NCBI RefSeq assembly: GCF_900176035.1
Contig: NZ_FWWT01000006.1
Coordinates: 21,965 to 85,964 of the forward strand
Direction of reading: 5' to 3'
Length of the DNA stretch: 64,000 bases
Source: Desulfonispora thiosulfatigenes DSM 11270
GTDB lineage: Bacteria > Bacillota > Peptococcia > Peptococcales > Desulfonisporaceae
In this document: in pieces, positions 34,198 through 42,820 of the stretch
Numbering within the stretch: position 1 is the first letter of the stretch
Layout: the number at the start of each line of letters is the position of its first letter
Position numbers and translations under genes: made by a program
Notes under the pieces: model-generated
Databases searched by the model: none
Seen by the model: the letters and a program-made list of their open reading frames with translations, nothing else
What the model was told of the DNA's origin: nothing

Positions 34198-34226
34198 CTA
34201 AAAAACCTCCTTTCTTATTTTGCTCA

Positions 34227-34799
34227 TTATTTAAAATTTTCTTCAAAATGCTTTCTTGCCTCGTTTACTCCGTGAGCTACAGCTTTAGAAGTAATGGTTG
34301 ATGCTGTGATAGCCTCTATTTCATTATCTTCTTTTGCAGGGTTTTTAACTATTTCTAAATCTTCTTTTGCACTTTTACCTTTAAATCTCTCCGCAAACCA
34401 AGCTTCTTCTACTTGAGCTCCCAGTCCTGGTGTTTCTGCTTGACTTAATACTTTAATATTTGTTATTTCTCTATTTGCGATATCAAATCCTACTAATATT
34501 TTTAAATTACTGCTATATCCCCGAGGTTCCACTAGGTAAATTGCACCTAATTGCTTTCCTTCTTTTAAGGCCACATTAACCTGTTTTATTACAGAATTTT
34601 CAGTAGATTCTAAATATTTTTCCGTTTCATCTTTAATCTCATCAGCATTTACAAATACTTCTTTTAAACCTTCTTCTTGGGTTACTCTTTCCTTTTCTAG
34701 AATAATTGGTTTTGTTAACTCATTAACGTAAGAAGTACTAAAACCTACTAAAACACAAACAGATAAAAGAAATAAGCCTAATTTTATGACTTCACGCAT
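34227..34799 (-). CDS. rnfG: Rnf complex subunit G, FMN-binding
   Basis: A 190-residue subunit with one N-terminal membrane helix (about 5-24) and an extracytoplasmic FMN-binding domain. The flavinylation motif ITASTITSKAVAHGVN (about 163-178) contains the threonine that receives FMN through ApbE; AETPGLGAQVEEAWFAERFKG is also typical. RnfG passes electrons across to RnfD. GGGAGGTAAAAAAC precedes the ATG. The neighbouring apbE gene supports covalent flavin. Confidence 0.93.
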   Translation of the reverse strand: MREVIKLGLFLLSVCVLVGFSTSYVNELTKPIILEKERVTQEEGLKEVFVNADEIKDETEKYLESTENSVIKQVNVALKEGKQLGAIYLVEPRGYSSNLKILVGFDIANREITNIKVLSQAETPGLGAQVEEAWFAERFKGKSAKEDLEIVKNPAKEDNEIEAITASTITSKAVAHGVNEARKHFEENFK

Positions 34800-34804
34800 G
34801 TTTT

Positions 34805-35791
34805 TTACCTCCCAAATATTCTAGACTTAGTATAACGATCAATTAATGGAGTAACACAGTTCATAAGAAGTATAGAATAACAAACTCCTTCAGGATAACC
34901 ACCTTTTAGTCTAATTAAAACGGTTAAAAGACCACAACCTAGACCAAAAATAATTCTCCCTTTTTTTGTAATAGGAGTTGATACCCAATCTGTTGCCATA
35001 AAAAAAGCTCCTAGTAATAAACTACCTGACACTAGATGGAAAATTGGATACTCTATTCCTCTACCAGTAGTAAAAGCAATAATCGTTGTAAGAACAAATA
35101 CAGTTCCAATATAAGATCCAGGAATTCTCCAATCAACATGACCTTTATAGATAAGATATAAACCACCTAAAATGAGTGCAAGAGCACTTGTTTCTCCGAT
35201 ACTCCCAGCAATATTACCGATAAAGGAATTTAATAATGTAGGCAACTGTACTAATAAATTTTCTGCTCCCACCGTATCCCCAAAGGTAGTTAAGAAACTT
35301 GCTTCTTTCATGATTGCTAATGGAGTAGCAGTGGTAACTCCATCAATAGGACTTTTCCAAGTAGTCATTGCTACTGGCCAAGAAGCTAAAAGTATAGCTC
35401 TTCCTACTAAAGCAGGATTAAAAATATTATTTCCTAGCCCCCCAAAGATTTGTTTAGCTATAATAATAGCTGAAGCCGATCCTATAGCCACTATCCATAA
35501 AGGTAATCCTGGTGGTAACGTAAAGGCTAATAATAAACCTGTGATAACTGCACTGTAATCATATAAAGTTATTTCTATTTTCATAACCTTTTGACAAAGA
35601 TACTCACTAAAAACTGCTGTAGCCACAGAAACTATAATGACACTTGCAGCTGCCCATTTAAAATAATAAAGAGATAAAATAAGAGCGGGCAGTAAAGCAA
35701 TTACTACATCACGCATTGCACTGTCAATCGTTGTTGTTGTCCTAATATGCGGTGATGATGAAACTACTAAATTGCCTAGATCCTCAGACAT
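34805..35791 (-). CDS. rnfD: Rnf complex subunit D, FMN-binding ion-translocating subunit
   Basis: A 328-residue membrane subunit with about ten helices. It contains the RnfD/NqrB covalent-flavin motif DGVTTATPLA (Thr within TTATP) and conserved NNIFNPALVGRAILL and PEGVCYSILLMN. RnfD couples electron flow to Na+ or H+ movement. The ATG at 35791 is chosen because GGAGG precedes it by eight bases; an ATG 15 bases earlier lies inside that site. Five bases separate it from rnfG. Confidence 0.94.
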   Translation of the reverse strand: MSEDLGNLVVSSSPHIRTTTTIDSAMRDVVIALLPALILSLYYFKWAAASVIIVSVATAVFSEYLCQKVMKIEITLYDYSAVITGLLLAFTLPPGLPLWIVAIGSASAIIIAKQIFGGLGNNIFNPALVGRAILLASWPVAMTTWKSPIDGVTTATPLAIMKEASFLTTFGDTVGAENLLVQLPTLLNSFIGNIAGSIGETSALALILGGLYLIYKGHVDWRIPGSYIGTVFVLTTIIAFTTGRGIEYPIFHLVSGSLLLGAFFMATDWVSTPITKKGRIIFGLGCGLLTVLIRLKGGYPEGVCYSILLMNCVTPLIDRYTKSRIFGR

Positions 35792-35825
35792 AATACTTTC
35801 CTCCATTTCCTACCTATGGGATATT

Positions 35826-37142
35826 TTATTTTTTAGGTCTAGCTCTAAATACTTGTTTTCCTTCCCTAATGTATTGTGTTAATGGGATACGTGCTGGACA
35901 GCCATAGGAGCATAAACCACATTCAATACAATCCATAAGACCTACTTCAAGTGCATCATCTATCTCACTAGCTTTAACTCTTTGCACTATCGTTGTAGGT
36001 TCTAAAAACATTGGACATTGATCCACGCATTTTGCACAGCGTACACAAGTTCTTTCTCTTTCTGTGACAATTTCATCTTTTAATAAAACTAAAGCTCCTG
36101 AAGTACCTTTATTAACTGGTACTTGATCCGTAAAGAGAGTCTTTCCCATCATAGGTCCACCTATAACCAGTTTACCTACTTCACCCGTGTAGCCCCCACT
36201 TTCTTCGATCAAATCGCTTAGTAATACTCCTACTCTTACTAAATAGTTAGCAGGATGTTTTATTCCTTTTCCAGTAACTGTTACTACACGTTCAATAAGA
36301 GGCTCCCTAAATTCTATAGCTTCTGTTACTGCTATCGCTGTTCTTACATTATTAACAATTACACCTATATCAAGAGGTAACTTGCCTGAAGGAACTTCTT
36401 TTCCGATACAAGTATAAATTAATTGTTTTTCAGAACCTGCTGGATATTTAGCCGGGAACTCTTTAACTTCGATATTCTTTAAGTGAGCAGTTTCTTGCCT
36501 TAGTATTTTAATAGCATCTGGCTTATTATCCTCAATCCCGATAATCCCTTTTTCACAACCCACCGTTTTCATGATGTATTTTAATCCTTTAATAATTAAA
36601 CCTGCGTTCTCTACCATTCTTCTATGGTCTGAGGTTAAATAAGGTTCACATTCCCCGCCATTTAAAATTACATACTCAACCCTGGATGTTCCTGCTGACA
36701 TGTATTTTACATGAGTTGGAAAAGTAGCTCCTCCTAAACCAACTACACCTGCCTCTGAAACGATATGTCTTAATTCCTCAGCAGTGAGTTTATCAAAATT
36801 CATATGATACATTTCTTTTAACGCAGTATCTCTTTCGTCTAAACCATCATTTTCAATTACGATGTTATCAGCATATCCTAAATTTGGATGAGCCATTTTC
36901 ACAATGCCAGTAACTGTCCCACTTACACTTGAATGGACAGGTGAACTTATAAAACCTTTACTTGCACCTATTTTTTGACCCATCTTTACCCTTTCACCTA
37001 TTTCTACAATTGGTTCTGTTGGTGCTCCTAAATGCTGGCTTAACGGAATATATACCTTATCAGGAACTTTCGCAATTTTTATTTCATCCTTAGAGGTAAG
37101 CTCTTTAAAACCAGGTAAGTGCACTCCATAACTTTTATCCAT
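35826..37142 (-). CDS. rnfC: Rnf complex subunit C, NADH-binding Fe-S protein
   Basis: A 438-residue cytoplasmic subunit. It begins with the RnfC barrel-sandwich domain (LSQHLGAPTEPIVEIGERVK), has the NADH/FMN motifs GLGGATFPTHVK and NGGECEPYLTSDHR, a SLBB-like region, and two C-terminal 4Fe-4S motifs (CVRCAKCVDQCP and CIECGLCSYGCP). It accepts or donates electrons at NAD(H). The ATG at 37142 follows GGGGGGAGTGAAATA; the extension to 37241 was discarded because its residues are not family-like. It is the first gene of the rnf operon. Confidence 0.94.
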   Translation of the reverse strand: MDKSYGVHLPGFKELTSKDEIKIAKVPDKVYIPLSQHLGAPTEPIVEIGERVKMGQKIGASKGFISSPVHSSVSGTVTGIVKMAHPNLGYADNIVIENDGLDERDTALKEMYHMNFDKLTAEELRHIVSEAGVVGLGGATFPTHVKYMSAGTSRVEYVILNGGECEPYLTSDHRRMVENAGLIIKGLKYIMKTVGCEKGIIGIEDNKPDAIKILRQETAHLKNIEVKEFPAKYPAGSEKQLIYTCIGKEVPSGKLPLDIGVIVNNVRTAIAVTEAIEFREPLIERVVTVTGKGIKHPANYLVRVGVLLSDLIEESGGYTGEVGKLVIGGPMMGKTLFTDQVPVNKGTSGALVLLKDEIVTERERTCVRCAKCVDQCPMFLEPTTIVQRVKASEIDDALEVGLMDCIECGLCSYGCPARIPLTQYIREGKQVFRARPKK

Positions 37143-37415
37143 TATTTCACTCCCCCCTAAATGCGTCATATATAACCTAAAAAATATGACCACCATAAGT
37201 ATTCTTAATAAAATACTATATAAACTACCTATAAACGTCAATGGCTTTTCAAATCAAAGATTTTTATACGCATCTATACTAGAACAACACATGACTGTAT
37301 AAAGAAAAGTATAAATCATTGTATTATTAAGAAAATATCAAACTAATCAGATACGTTTATCTTTTAATGAGAACCTAGTCTTTTATGCACCCCAAATTCT
37401 CTTTATTTTCGCTAA

Positions 37416-37463
37416 AAAAGCAGAAAACCAGTCACGATTCTATGGCTGGCTTTCTGCTTTTAA
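37416..37463 (-). terminator. Terminator of the SLH-MACPF gene
   Basis: AAAGCAGAAAGCCAGCCA pairs with TGACTGGTTTTCTGCTTT around an ATAGAATCG loop, followed by T-rich sequence on the minus strand. Confidence 0.88.
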
Positions 37464-37512
37464 AAATGTTTAGTTGTTGCTAAGTTCTTTTTCTTACGCA
37501 TTTTTATCCGCT

Positions 37513-40116
37513 TCACGGACCTTTTCTGACAAGAAGGCGGATAAGTGAAGCACTCGATTTACGGGAACCACTGTTCAGATTTTCATTCTGACTTTTGTAC
37601 GGCCATTCCCAGGGTTCAGTAACACTATAACTATCTGTGTAAATTCCCCGGATTTCTTTTAGGCATTTTGTATTTACATCTTTTTTCTCATTGTCTGTGA
37701 TTCTCTTGTAGCACAGATAAATATACTTGCCGCCCGCCTTTTCGTTCAAATCGACGGGAATCTTTGTATACCCCGCATCGCCAGTTACCTTGTTGTTGTC
37801 TCCGGACACGACCTGAATATTCGTAATAGCCCTTTCTTTATCAGGAGAAAGCTTATAAGCAATGTAAATCCAGTTTCCTCCTGCACCTTTATTAGCTTCA
37901 AGTATTTCTGTACTAGATGTGCCGGGATTAAGTTTAACCATGACAAATCCATTTGGAACTTGATTTTTAGCTTGGTCACTCTCCTTGGCTGAGTAAACGC
38001 CGATATCCGTAATGTACATTGGCCTACTATCAAACTGACTTAGATCAACCTCACATTTTTTTGCTTCCTCTACAAAGGCATTCTCTACTTCATCAGCAGC
38101 ATCCTTATCTGCTATAAGCTCCCAAATTGGTATTAGGGACTGGTCATAATTAGAAATACCACAGAGGACAGGTGCCTCTTTAATAGATTTAACCCACTCG
38201 TCATATTTTTTCGCGACTTCTCTGGGATCGCTTTCAGAAATATTAATCCCTCCGATGGATTTAAATTTAGTAGTCGAGTTTTCACTCACCAGCTTTTTCT
38301 TCGTATCATCACCAGCCTGTACTTTTCCAGAAAATCCCCTGTAGGTAGCTTCAGCGCTGAGTTTGATTGTTTCCTCATCAGCTTGGTCTCTATTAGTAAA
38401 TAGGTAATTTAACTCTGCCCTACCACCAAGGTAATACTGGGTAATAGCATGGGTTCCATAATACTGTAAAATTTTTTCAGGATTATAATCAGGGCTCTCT
38501 TTCTTTGCGTACTTATTAACAGCATTTTTAAAACCCTCCGATAATAAACCCCTTAGTGTATCTACATCAACAATATAACTCTGATTCCCCGTTTCATGGT
38601 ACTGAATTTGCTTGATTAATATCTTTTCTTCGTTTAATGTCGTTGTTAGCCCATAATCTGCCTTTACGCTCCCGCTAAAGAACAAGCTCTTATATTTAGC
38701 ACTAGAGGATATGTCAAAATTCTCGTATAAACTGCTGGCTGACCTAGAAAATAAGGATTGGATTTCCGAAGCAGTAGGCTCGGTTATTTTATAATAGAGC
38801 TTTTCCCCGTCTTCCCCTACCTCTTCCACTTTCGTATTATCAAAGATAGCATACTTTTGATCGATATTTCTGGCATTAATAAAGCCGTACTTTAGCACAT
38901 TATACCCATATAGCAGATAATTGGTCATTGGAACTCCCTGTAGTAGCTCCTCTCCACTATCCTCTGGGACGCTAATATTCGTAAATCCTACTTCAGAATC
39001 GTCGTAAATCACCACATCTTCATCCTTGTCAATTACATCTAAATCCTGCTTTGGATCCAGATCTGGGGTAGGGTCGTAATTGCCATCGTCATTGTTACTA
39101 GTTCCTCCTCCACTACCGTTATTGCTACTATCCTTTTTGTTAGGATCCTCCAATGTTGCTCCATTTTTATCAACCTGATAACCATCGATGGTAGTATTTT
39201 TGGCAAGGGAACCATCAGCATTAAAGTAATACCACTTTCCCGCAATCTCTGACCATTTCCCAGATATCATGATTCCATCTCCGGCAAAGTAGTAGGTTTT
39301 TTTATCATTTCCGCTTCCAATATCCTGCCAACCTGTTAAGGATTTTCCGTCCTTATAATACAAATACTGTTCATCATCATTTAGTACCCACCCCTCGGCA
39401 GGAGGATTAATGCTTAGTTTTATGTAACGTTTTAACATTGCACTTACTTCAGCACGGGTAGCGGTAGCTTTAGGATTAAACTTATTATTATGTTCGCCCA
39501 ACATAATGCCCGCTTGCTGCATAGTCATTATGGTTGATTTATACACGCTGCCGATATTAGAATCATCCACAAAGGTAATTGCCTCACGAGTCACGGGCAG
39601 GGTATAACCAGTGGCCTTAGCGAAGTTTGTGAAGATCGCTGCTATTTCCTCGCGAGTGATTGCCCTGTCCTTGGCAAACTGGCTATTACCAATACCCTGA
39701 ACGATACCTTTTTTGTATGCCCATTCGATGTAAGGCTGAAAAGGACTTCCAACCTTTACATCGATGAAGCTACTCGTAGTATATAGTTTGATATCTACGC
39801 CGGCCAGTCTGCCAAGGACTGTCACCAGCATTCCCCTCGTTATAGCAGTGTTAGGAGAAAAAGTAGTTTCTGAGGTGCCAAAAAGTAGCCCCCTCCCTAC
39901 AACATAGTCAATGTCTTCCTTTGCCCAATGGTTATCTATATCCGTGAACTTCGCACTTGGAGCAGTATAGCCCACGCCATACATAGATAAATGGGGTTTT
40001 GTAAAAATGTTTGTACTCCCTGTTTCCGCCACTGCTGAAACAGGCACCATACCCAAAACAAAAAAAACGGACAACACCATGGCCATGAGCTTTTGAATTA
40101 CTTTGTTTATGCCCAT
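37513..40116 (-). CDS. Secreted SLH / cell-wall-binding / MACPF-domain protein
   Basis: An 867-residue exported protein. Signal peptide about 1-30 (cut near VSAVA/ET). Three SLH motifs (about 55-100, 115-160, 180-230), then choline-binding-like repeats (about 242-322; YLYYKDGKSLTGW, GKWYYFNADGSL), a Gly/Asn/Asp linker, and a MACPF (perforin/CDC-fold) domain (about 395-695) with the exact signature YGTHAITQYYLGG at 553-565. The C-terminus holds an MABP-like beta-prism pair (about 700-830; GAGGNWIYIAYK, AGGKYIYLCYKR). It should sit on the cell wall and form pores in a target membrane or bind it. GC content is clearly above its neighbours. It is transcribed divergently from a broken TetR gene. 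Confidence 0.9.
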   Translation of the reverse strand: MGINKVIQKLMAMVLSVFFVLGMVPVSAVAETGSTNIFTKPHLSMYGVGYTAPSAKFTDIDNHWAKEDIDYVVGRGLLFGTSETTFSPNTAITRGMLVTVLGRLAGVDIKLYTTSSFIDVKVGSPFQPYIEWAYKKGIVQGIGNSQFAKDRAITREEIAAIFTNFAKATGYTLPVTREAITFVDDSNIGSVYKSTIMTMQQAGIMLGEHNNKFNPKATATRAEVSAMLKRYIKLSINPPAEGWVLNDDEQYLYYKDGKSLTGWQDIGSGNDKKTYYFAGDGIMISGKWSEIAGKWYYFNADGSLAKNTTIDGYQVDKNGATLEDPNKKDSSNNGSGGGTSNNDDGNYDPTPDLDPKQDLDVIDKDEDVVIYDDSEVGFTNISVPEDSGEELLQGVPMTNYLLYGYNVLKYGFINARNIDQKYAIFDNTKVEEVGEDGEKLYYKITEPTASEIQSLFSRSASSLYENFDISSSAKYKSLFFSGSVKADYGLTTTLNEEKILIKQIQYHETGNQSYIVDVDTLRGLLSEGFKNAVNKYAKKESPDYNPEKILQYYGTHAITQYYLGGRAELNYLFTNRDQADEETIKLSAEATYRGFSGKVQAGDDTKKKLVSENSTTKFKSIGGINISESDPREVAKKYDEWVKSIKEAPVLCGISNYDQSLIPIWELIADKDAADEVENAFVEEAKKCEVDLSQFDSRPMYITDIGVYSAKESDQAKNQVPNGFVMVKLNPGTSSTEILEANKGAGGNWIYIAYKLSPDKERAITNIQVVSGDNNKVTGDAGYTKIPVDLNEKAGGKYIYLCYKRITDNEKKDVNTKCLKEIRGIYTDSYSVTEPWEWPYKSQNENLNSGSRKSSASLIRLLVRKGP

Positions 40117-40202
40117 ATCATTTCCTCCTTTTATATTTTAATACCCTCCCTGGGATTGTTCATCCTGCTATATGACTTGAATTTAAAACTAGCAGGTGAT
40201 AT

Positions 40203-40244
40203 ACTAACCTCAGTAACTAACCTCATTTAGTGAATGTGGTTAGT
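40203..40244. promoter_or_regulatory. Probable TetR operator (palindrome plus direct repeat)
   Basis: ACTAACCTCATT-TAGTG-AATGTGGTTAGT at 40216-40244 is a near-perfect palindrome (one mismatched pair). Immediately left, ACTAACCTCAGTA (40203-40215) repeats its left arm. It lies in the divergent region between the MACPF and TetR genes, where a TetR dimer pair would be expected to bind. Confidence 0.72.
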
Positions 40245-40298
40245 ATTTTTATATATTGTAAATTATTTCTATGAAAAATTCAATAGAGGAGTAGGAAT

Positions 40299-40931
40299 AT
40301 GATAGAAAAAAAAATTAACAAAAAAAAGACACAGGGAGCAAAAACAAAAAAAAATTAATACGATATTGCAGAGAAGCTGTTCACAGAACACGACTTTGTT
40401 GATGTTAGCATAGAAGATATTACCAATGCAGCCGGCATCACAAAGGGCGGTTTTTATGTGCATTTTGAATCCAAGGATGCGTTAATTGCCGAATTGATTG
40501 CAGACCATGTAGCCCGTGCGGATACCAACTATAAATCCTTTTTAGAAAGTCTGCCAAGGGATATACCTACTTCCGAGGTACTCCTTGCCCTAATCGAAAA
40601 AATAGCTGACGTACTTATGGACACAATCGGCTATGAAAATATGAATAAGATTTACCAGATGCTGCTAGCAGGAACAGTGGACACTATGGCGGTCAAGGGC
40701 TATAATCGGGAGCTGTACACGCTGTTTCACAGCGTATTGGAGAAAGGAATTAAGCAAGGGGAATTTAAGAGCACACTGCCAGCCGAAACTCTTTCCCGGC
40801 ACTTCGTGATGGCTATTCGAGGCATCAGCTACGAATGGTGTATTCGTTATCCTGAATTTGACCTGAAGGAGCAAGTTGTAGAACATTCTCGGCTACTGGT
40901 AGCGGGCATTATGATAAACACGACTAAATAA
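40299..40931 (+). pseudogene. TetR-family regulator with premature in-frame stop
   Basis: The frame starts at ATG 40299 after AGGAGTAGGAAT, but codon 20 is TAA (40356-40358). After it the same frame continues as YDIAEKLFTEHDFVDVS, IEDITNAAGITKGGFYVHF (the TetR HTH and fixed GGFYxHF) and a ligand-binding domain to 40931. A single T-to-A change in a TTA Leu codon would explain it. The HTH is intact downstream, yet helix 1 is cut off from its start; reinitiation at a GTG (40458) would make a protein without HTH. If inactive, the divergent MACPF gene is probably derepressed. A sequencing error is the alternative. Confidence 0.8.
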
Positions 40932-40944
40932 TCTGCTCAACATA

Positions 40945-40986
40945 AAATGCGTACCCTCAAGGAAAATCCTGTGGGTACGCATTGCT
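40945..40986 (+). terminator. Terminator after the TetR frame
   Basis: AATGCGTACCC pairs with GGGTACGCATT; a T-rich run follows (GCTTTAAACTATTTT). Confidence 0.8.
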
Positions 40987-41043
40987 TTAAACTATTTTAT
41001 ACTAAAAAATTAATAATTTATTAAAATTAATGCCTTTTTCTTA

Positions 41044-41175
41044 TTAATCATTTTCATTTTTAAGACCAAAAACTGCTCTTGCACTTTCAGCTTGCGGATC
41101 ATGCTTAACATTTTTAGAGCGGAATTTACCATCTTGTTTTTTGTTGTTTTTTGTACTTTTCATTTTACTGCCCAT
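41044..41175 (-). CDS. Small conserved-looking basic protein (43 aa)
   Basis: A 43-residue peptide: MGSKMKSTKNNKKQDGKF, then SKNVKHDPQAESARAVFGL and an acidic end. TAAGGAGGTAATAGTA precedes the ATG, which supports translation. It resembles short CPC_1213-type proteins of Clostridia (KHDPQAE-ARA pattern) from memory, but I am not certain. It is rich in Lys, Asn and Gln and has no hydrophobic segment, so a nucleic-acid or spore-core role is conceivable. It sits with a second tiny gene upstream on the same strand. Confidence 0.7.
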   Translation of the reverse strand: MGSKMKSTKNNKKQDGKFRSKNVKHDPQAESARAVFGLKNEND

Positions 41176-41188
41176 TACTATTACCTCC

Positions 41189-41341
41189 TTATCTTTTAGT
41201 ATTTGGTCCTAAAGCTTCTTTTTTAATATTGTAAGTTCGATTTTCTGTGGCAGGTAAATTTACATCAGCATCCAAATTTTCTTCGAGTTTTAAATTTGGA
41301 TGCTTTGCTTGATTTTTAGCTTTACGATTACCTTTTGACAT
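41189..41341 (-). CDS. Small basic protein (50 aa)
   Basis: A 50-residue peptide starting MSKGNRKAKNQAKHPNLK, then a mixed middle (LEENLDADVNLPATENR) and KKEALGPNTKR at the end. GATGAGGTGATTGCT gives a GAGGTG ribosome-binding site before the ATG. The basic start resembles small acid-soluble-type spore proteins of minor classes, but I recognise no family. Thirteen bases separate it from the next small gene (41175), so the two form a mini-operon. Confidence 0.65.
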   Translation of the reverse strand: MSKGNRKAKNQAKHPNLKLEENLDADVNLPATENRTYNIKKEALGPNTKR

Positions 41342-41394
41342 AGCAATCACCTCATCATTAGTGTCTCCTGCTACAAAGGATTTATACTCAAAAA

Positions 41395-42636
41395 CTATCG
41401 ATACATAGCTGAAGGCATAATGAGTTGTTCTTCTATTCTTATGTCAGGAGTTTTGGAATTTACCATTAATACTGCATTATTAATAATCTTACTACCATAT
41501 TTATCTCTAATTGTTTCAATTGTTTCTTCTAGTTTATTGATGCGCTCTTTGGCCTTGTGATCACAAAACAAACTACATTGTTCTATCTTCTGACTGTTTT
41601 GAAGGTCAATTGCTCTTACTCCAACTGCCCTGATATTATTAATCCAGATATGCTTTTGAATAAATATTTTGAGGGCAAACTTTGCTATATCATGATAACT
41701 AGAGGTAGGTAAATCTAAGCATCCTTGGTACTCTTTAGAGACAAGTGTATTATCTTTAATACTAATTTGAATTTTTCTGGTGGTTAAATTATATGCCCTT
41801 AATCTTTTAGATACATTTTGAGAAAGTTCTAAAAAAACACACCATACTTCTTCTAAATTTAATAAATCGCTAGTACAGGTAATGCTATGTCCGATAGTTT
41901 TATAAGGCACAAAATAATCCCTGGTAGCAACTCTAGAATCATCTAACCCATTTGCATACATCCAAAGTTGGGTACCATTTTTACCCAGTAATCTTTTCAT
42001 GAAATCTTGGGTAGTATTTGCGATTTGACCTATAGTTTTAATACCATACTTCTCTAATTTTCTTTTAGTAGCTGACCCAACCCCTAATAAATCTCCAGCA
42101 GGTAAATTCCAGATTTGTTCTTTGAAATTTTCCCGTTCAATGCAAGTGATAGCATCTGGTTTTTTCATATCACTTCCAAGCTTTGCAAATATCTTATTAA
42201 AGCTTACGCCTATTGAAATCGTAAGACCCAGTTCTTCTTTAACAGTTTCTTTAATCTTATAAGCAATTTCATAACTATTCCCAAATAAAGAGATGCTACC
42301 CGTAACATCTAGCCAACATTCATCTATTCCAAATGCTTCAACCATATCCGTATATCGATAATAAATATCCCGAGTAAGCTTTGAATATTTAATATAAGTT
42401 GCAAAGTTAGGTAAAACAGTTATCAAATCTGGGCACTTTCTTTTTGCTTGGCAAATAGCCTCGCCTGTTTTTACTCCCATTTTTTTTGCCTTTTCACTTT
42501 TAGCTAATACAATTCCATGCCTTTCTTCTTGTTTACCACATACCGCTACTGCTTTTCCTTTAAGCTCAGGATTTAGCATACATTCTACCGAGGCATAAAA
42601 ATTATTTAAATCGCAATGTAAGATATATCTATGCAT
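41395..42636 (-). CDS. Y-family DNA polymerase (DinB/Pol IV-like)
   Basis: A 413-residue translesion polymerase. The catalytic carboxylates are in HCDLNNFYASVE (Asp9) and FGIDECWLDVTG (Asp-Glu pair); the fingers contain the Y-family YKYS-like motif IKYSKL, and the helix-hairpin-helix LLGVGSATKRKLEKYGIKTIGQIA follows. A little-finger domain fills the C-terminus. No clear beta-clamp-binding motif (QxxLF) stands out except QCSLFCD at about 366-372, which may serve. A GAAGG site precedes the ATG. Its promoter region shares three GAAC-N4-GTTC-like boxes with the divergent XRE/ImmA pair, suggesting damage-induced expression. Confidence 0.92.
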   Translation of the reverse strand: MHRYILHCDLNNFYASVECMLNPELKGKAVAVCGKQEERHGIVLAKSEKAKKMGVKTGEAICQAKRKCPDLITVLPNFATYIKYSKLTRDIYYRYTDMVEAFGIDECWLDVTGSISLFGNSYEIAYKIKETVKEELGLTISIGVSFNKIFAKLGSDMKKPDAITCIERENFKEQIWNLPAGDLLGVGSATKRKLEKYGIKTIGQIANTTQDFMKRLLGKNGTQLWMYANGLDDSRVATRDYFVPYKTIGHSITCTSDLLNLEEVWCVFLELSQNVSKRLRAYNLTTRKIQISIKDNTLVSKEYQGCLDLPTSSYHDIAKFALKIFIQKHIWINNIRAVGVRAIDLQNSQKIEQCSLFCDHKAKERINKLEETIETIRDKYGSKIINNAVLMVNSKTPDIRIEEQLIMPSAMYR

Positions 42637-42719
42637 AAAATCTCTACCTTCTTTTTTTATCTTATAGCATCATTCACCTATTGACGCTTTTTTATACCTA
42701 GTGTATTGTTTATACATCA

Positions 42720-42788
42720 GAACTATTGTTCAATAAAAGAATAATATTAATCAGAACATTTGTCAATAATAAACAAGAACATATGTTC
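42720..42788. promoter_or_regulatory. Three GAAC-N4-GTTC-type operator boxes (SOS-like)
   Basis: GAACTATTGTTC (42720-42731), GAACATTTGTCA (42754-42765, degenerate) and GAACATATGTTC (42777-42788, perfect palindrome). The last equals the core of the Bacillus LexA box (CGAACATATGTTCG). They lie between the divergent polymerase and XRE genes, so LexA or the XRE protein may bind them. Confidence 0.75.
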
Positions 42789-42820
42789 AATAATTTATTA
42801 CAAGAGAGGTTTTGCTAAAA

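Noticed and set aside
34022..34246. Short minus-strand frame overlapping the rnfE start
   Set aside because: Out of frame with rnfE, no family similarity; a shadow of the rnfE coding sequence.
40341..40360. Frameshift in the A9 run of the TetR gene
   Set aside because: The upstream ATG and the downstream TetR frame are in the same phase; the defect is a stop codon, not a shift.
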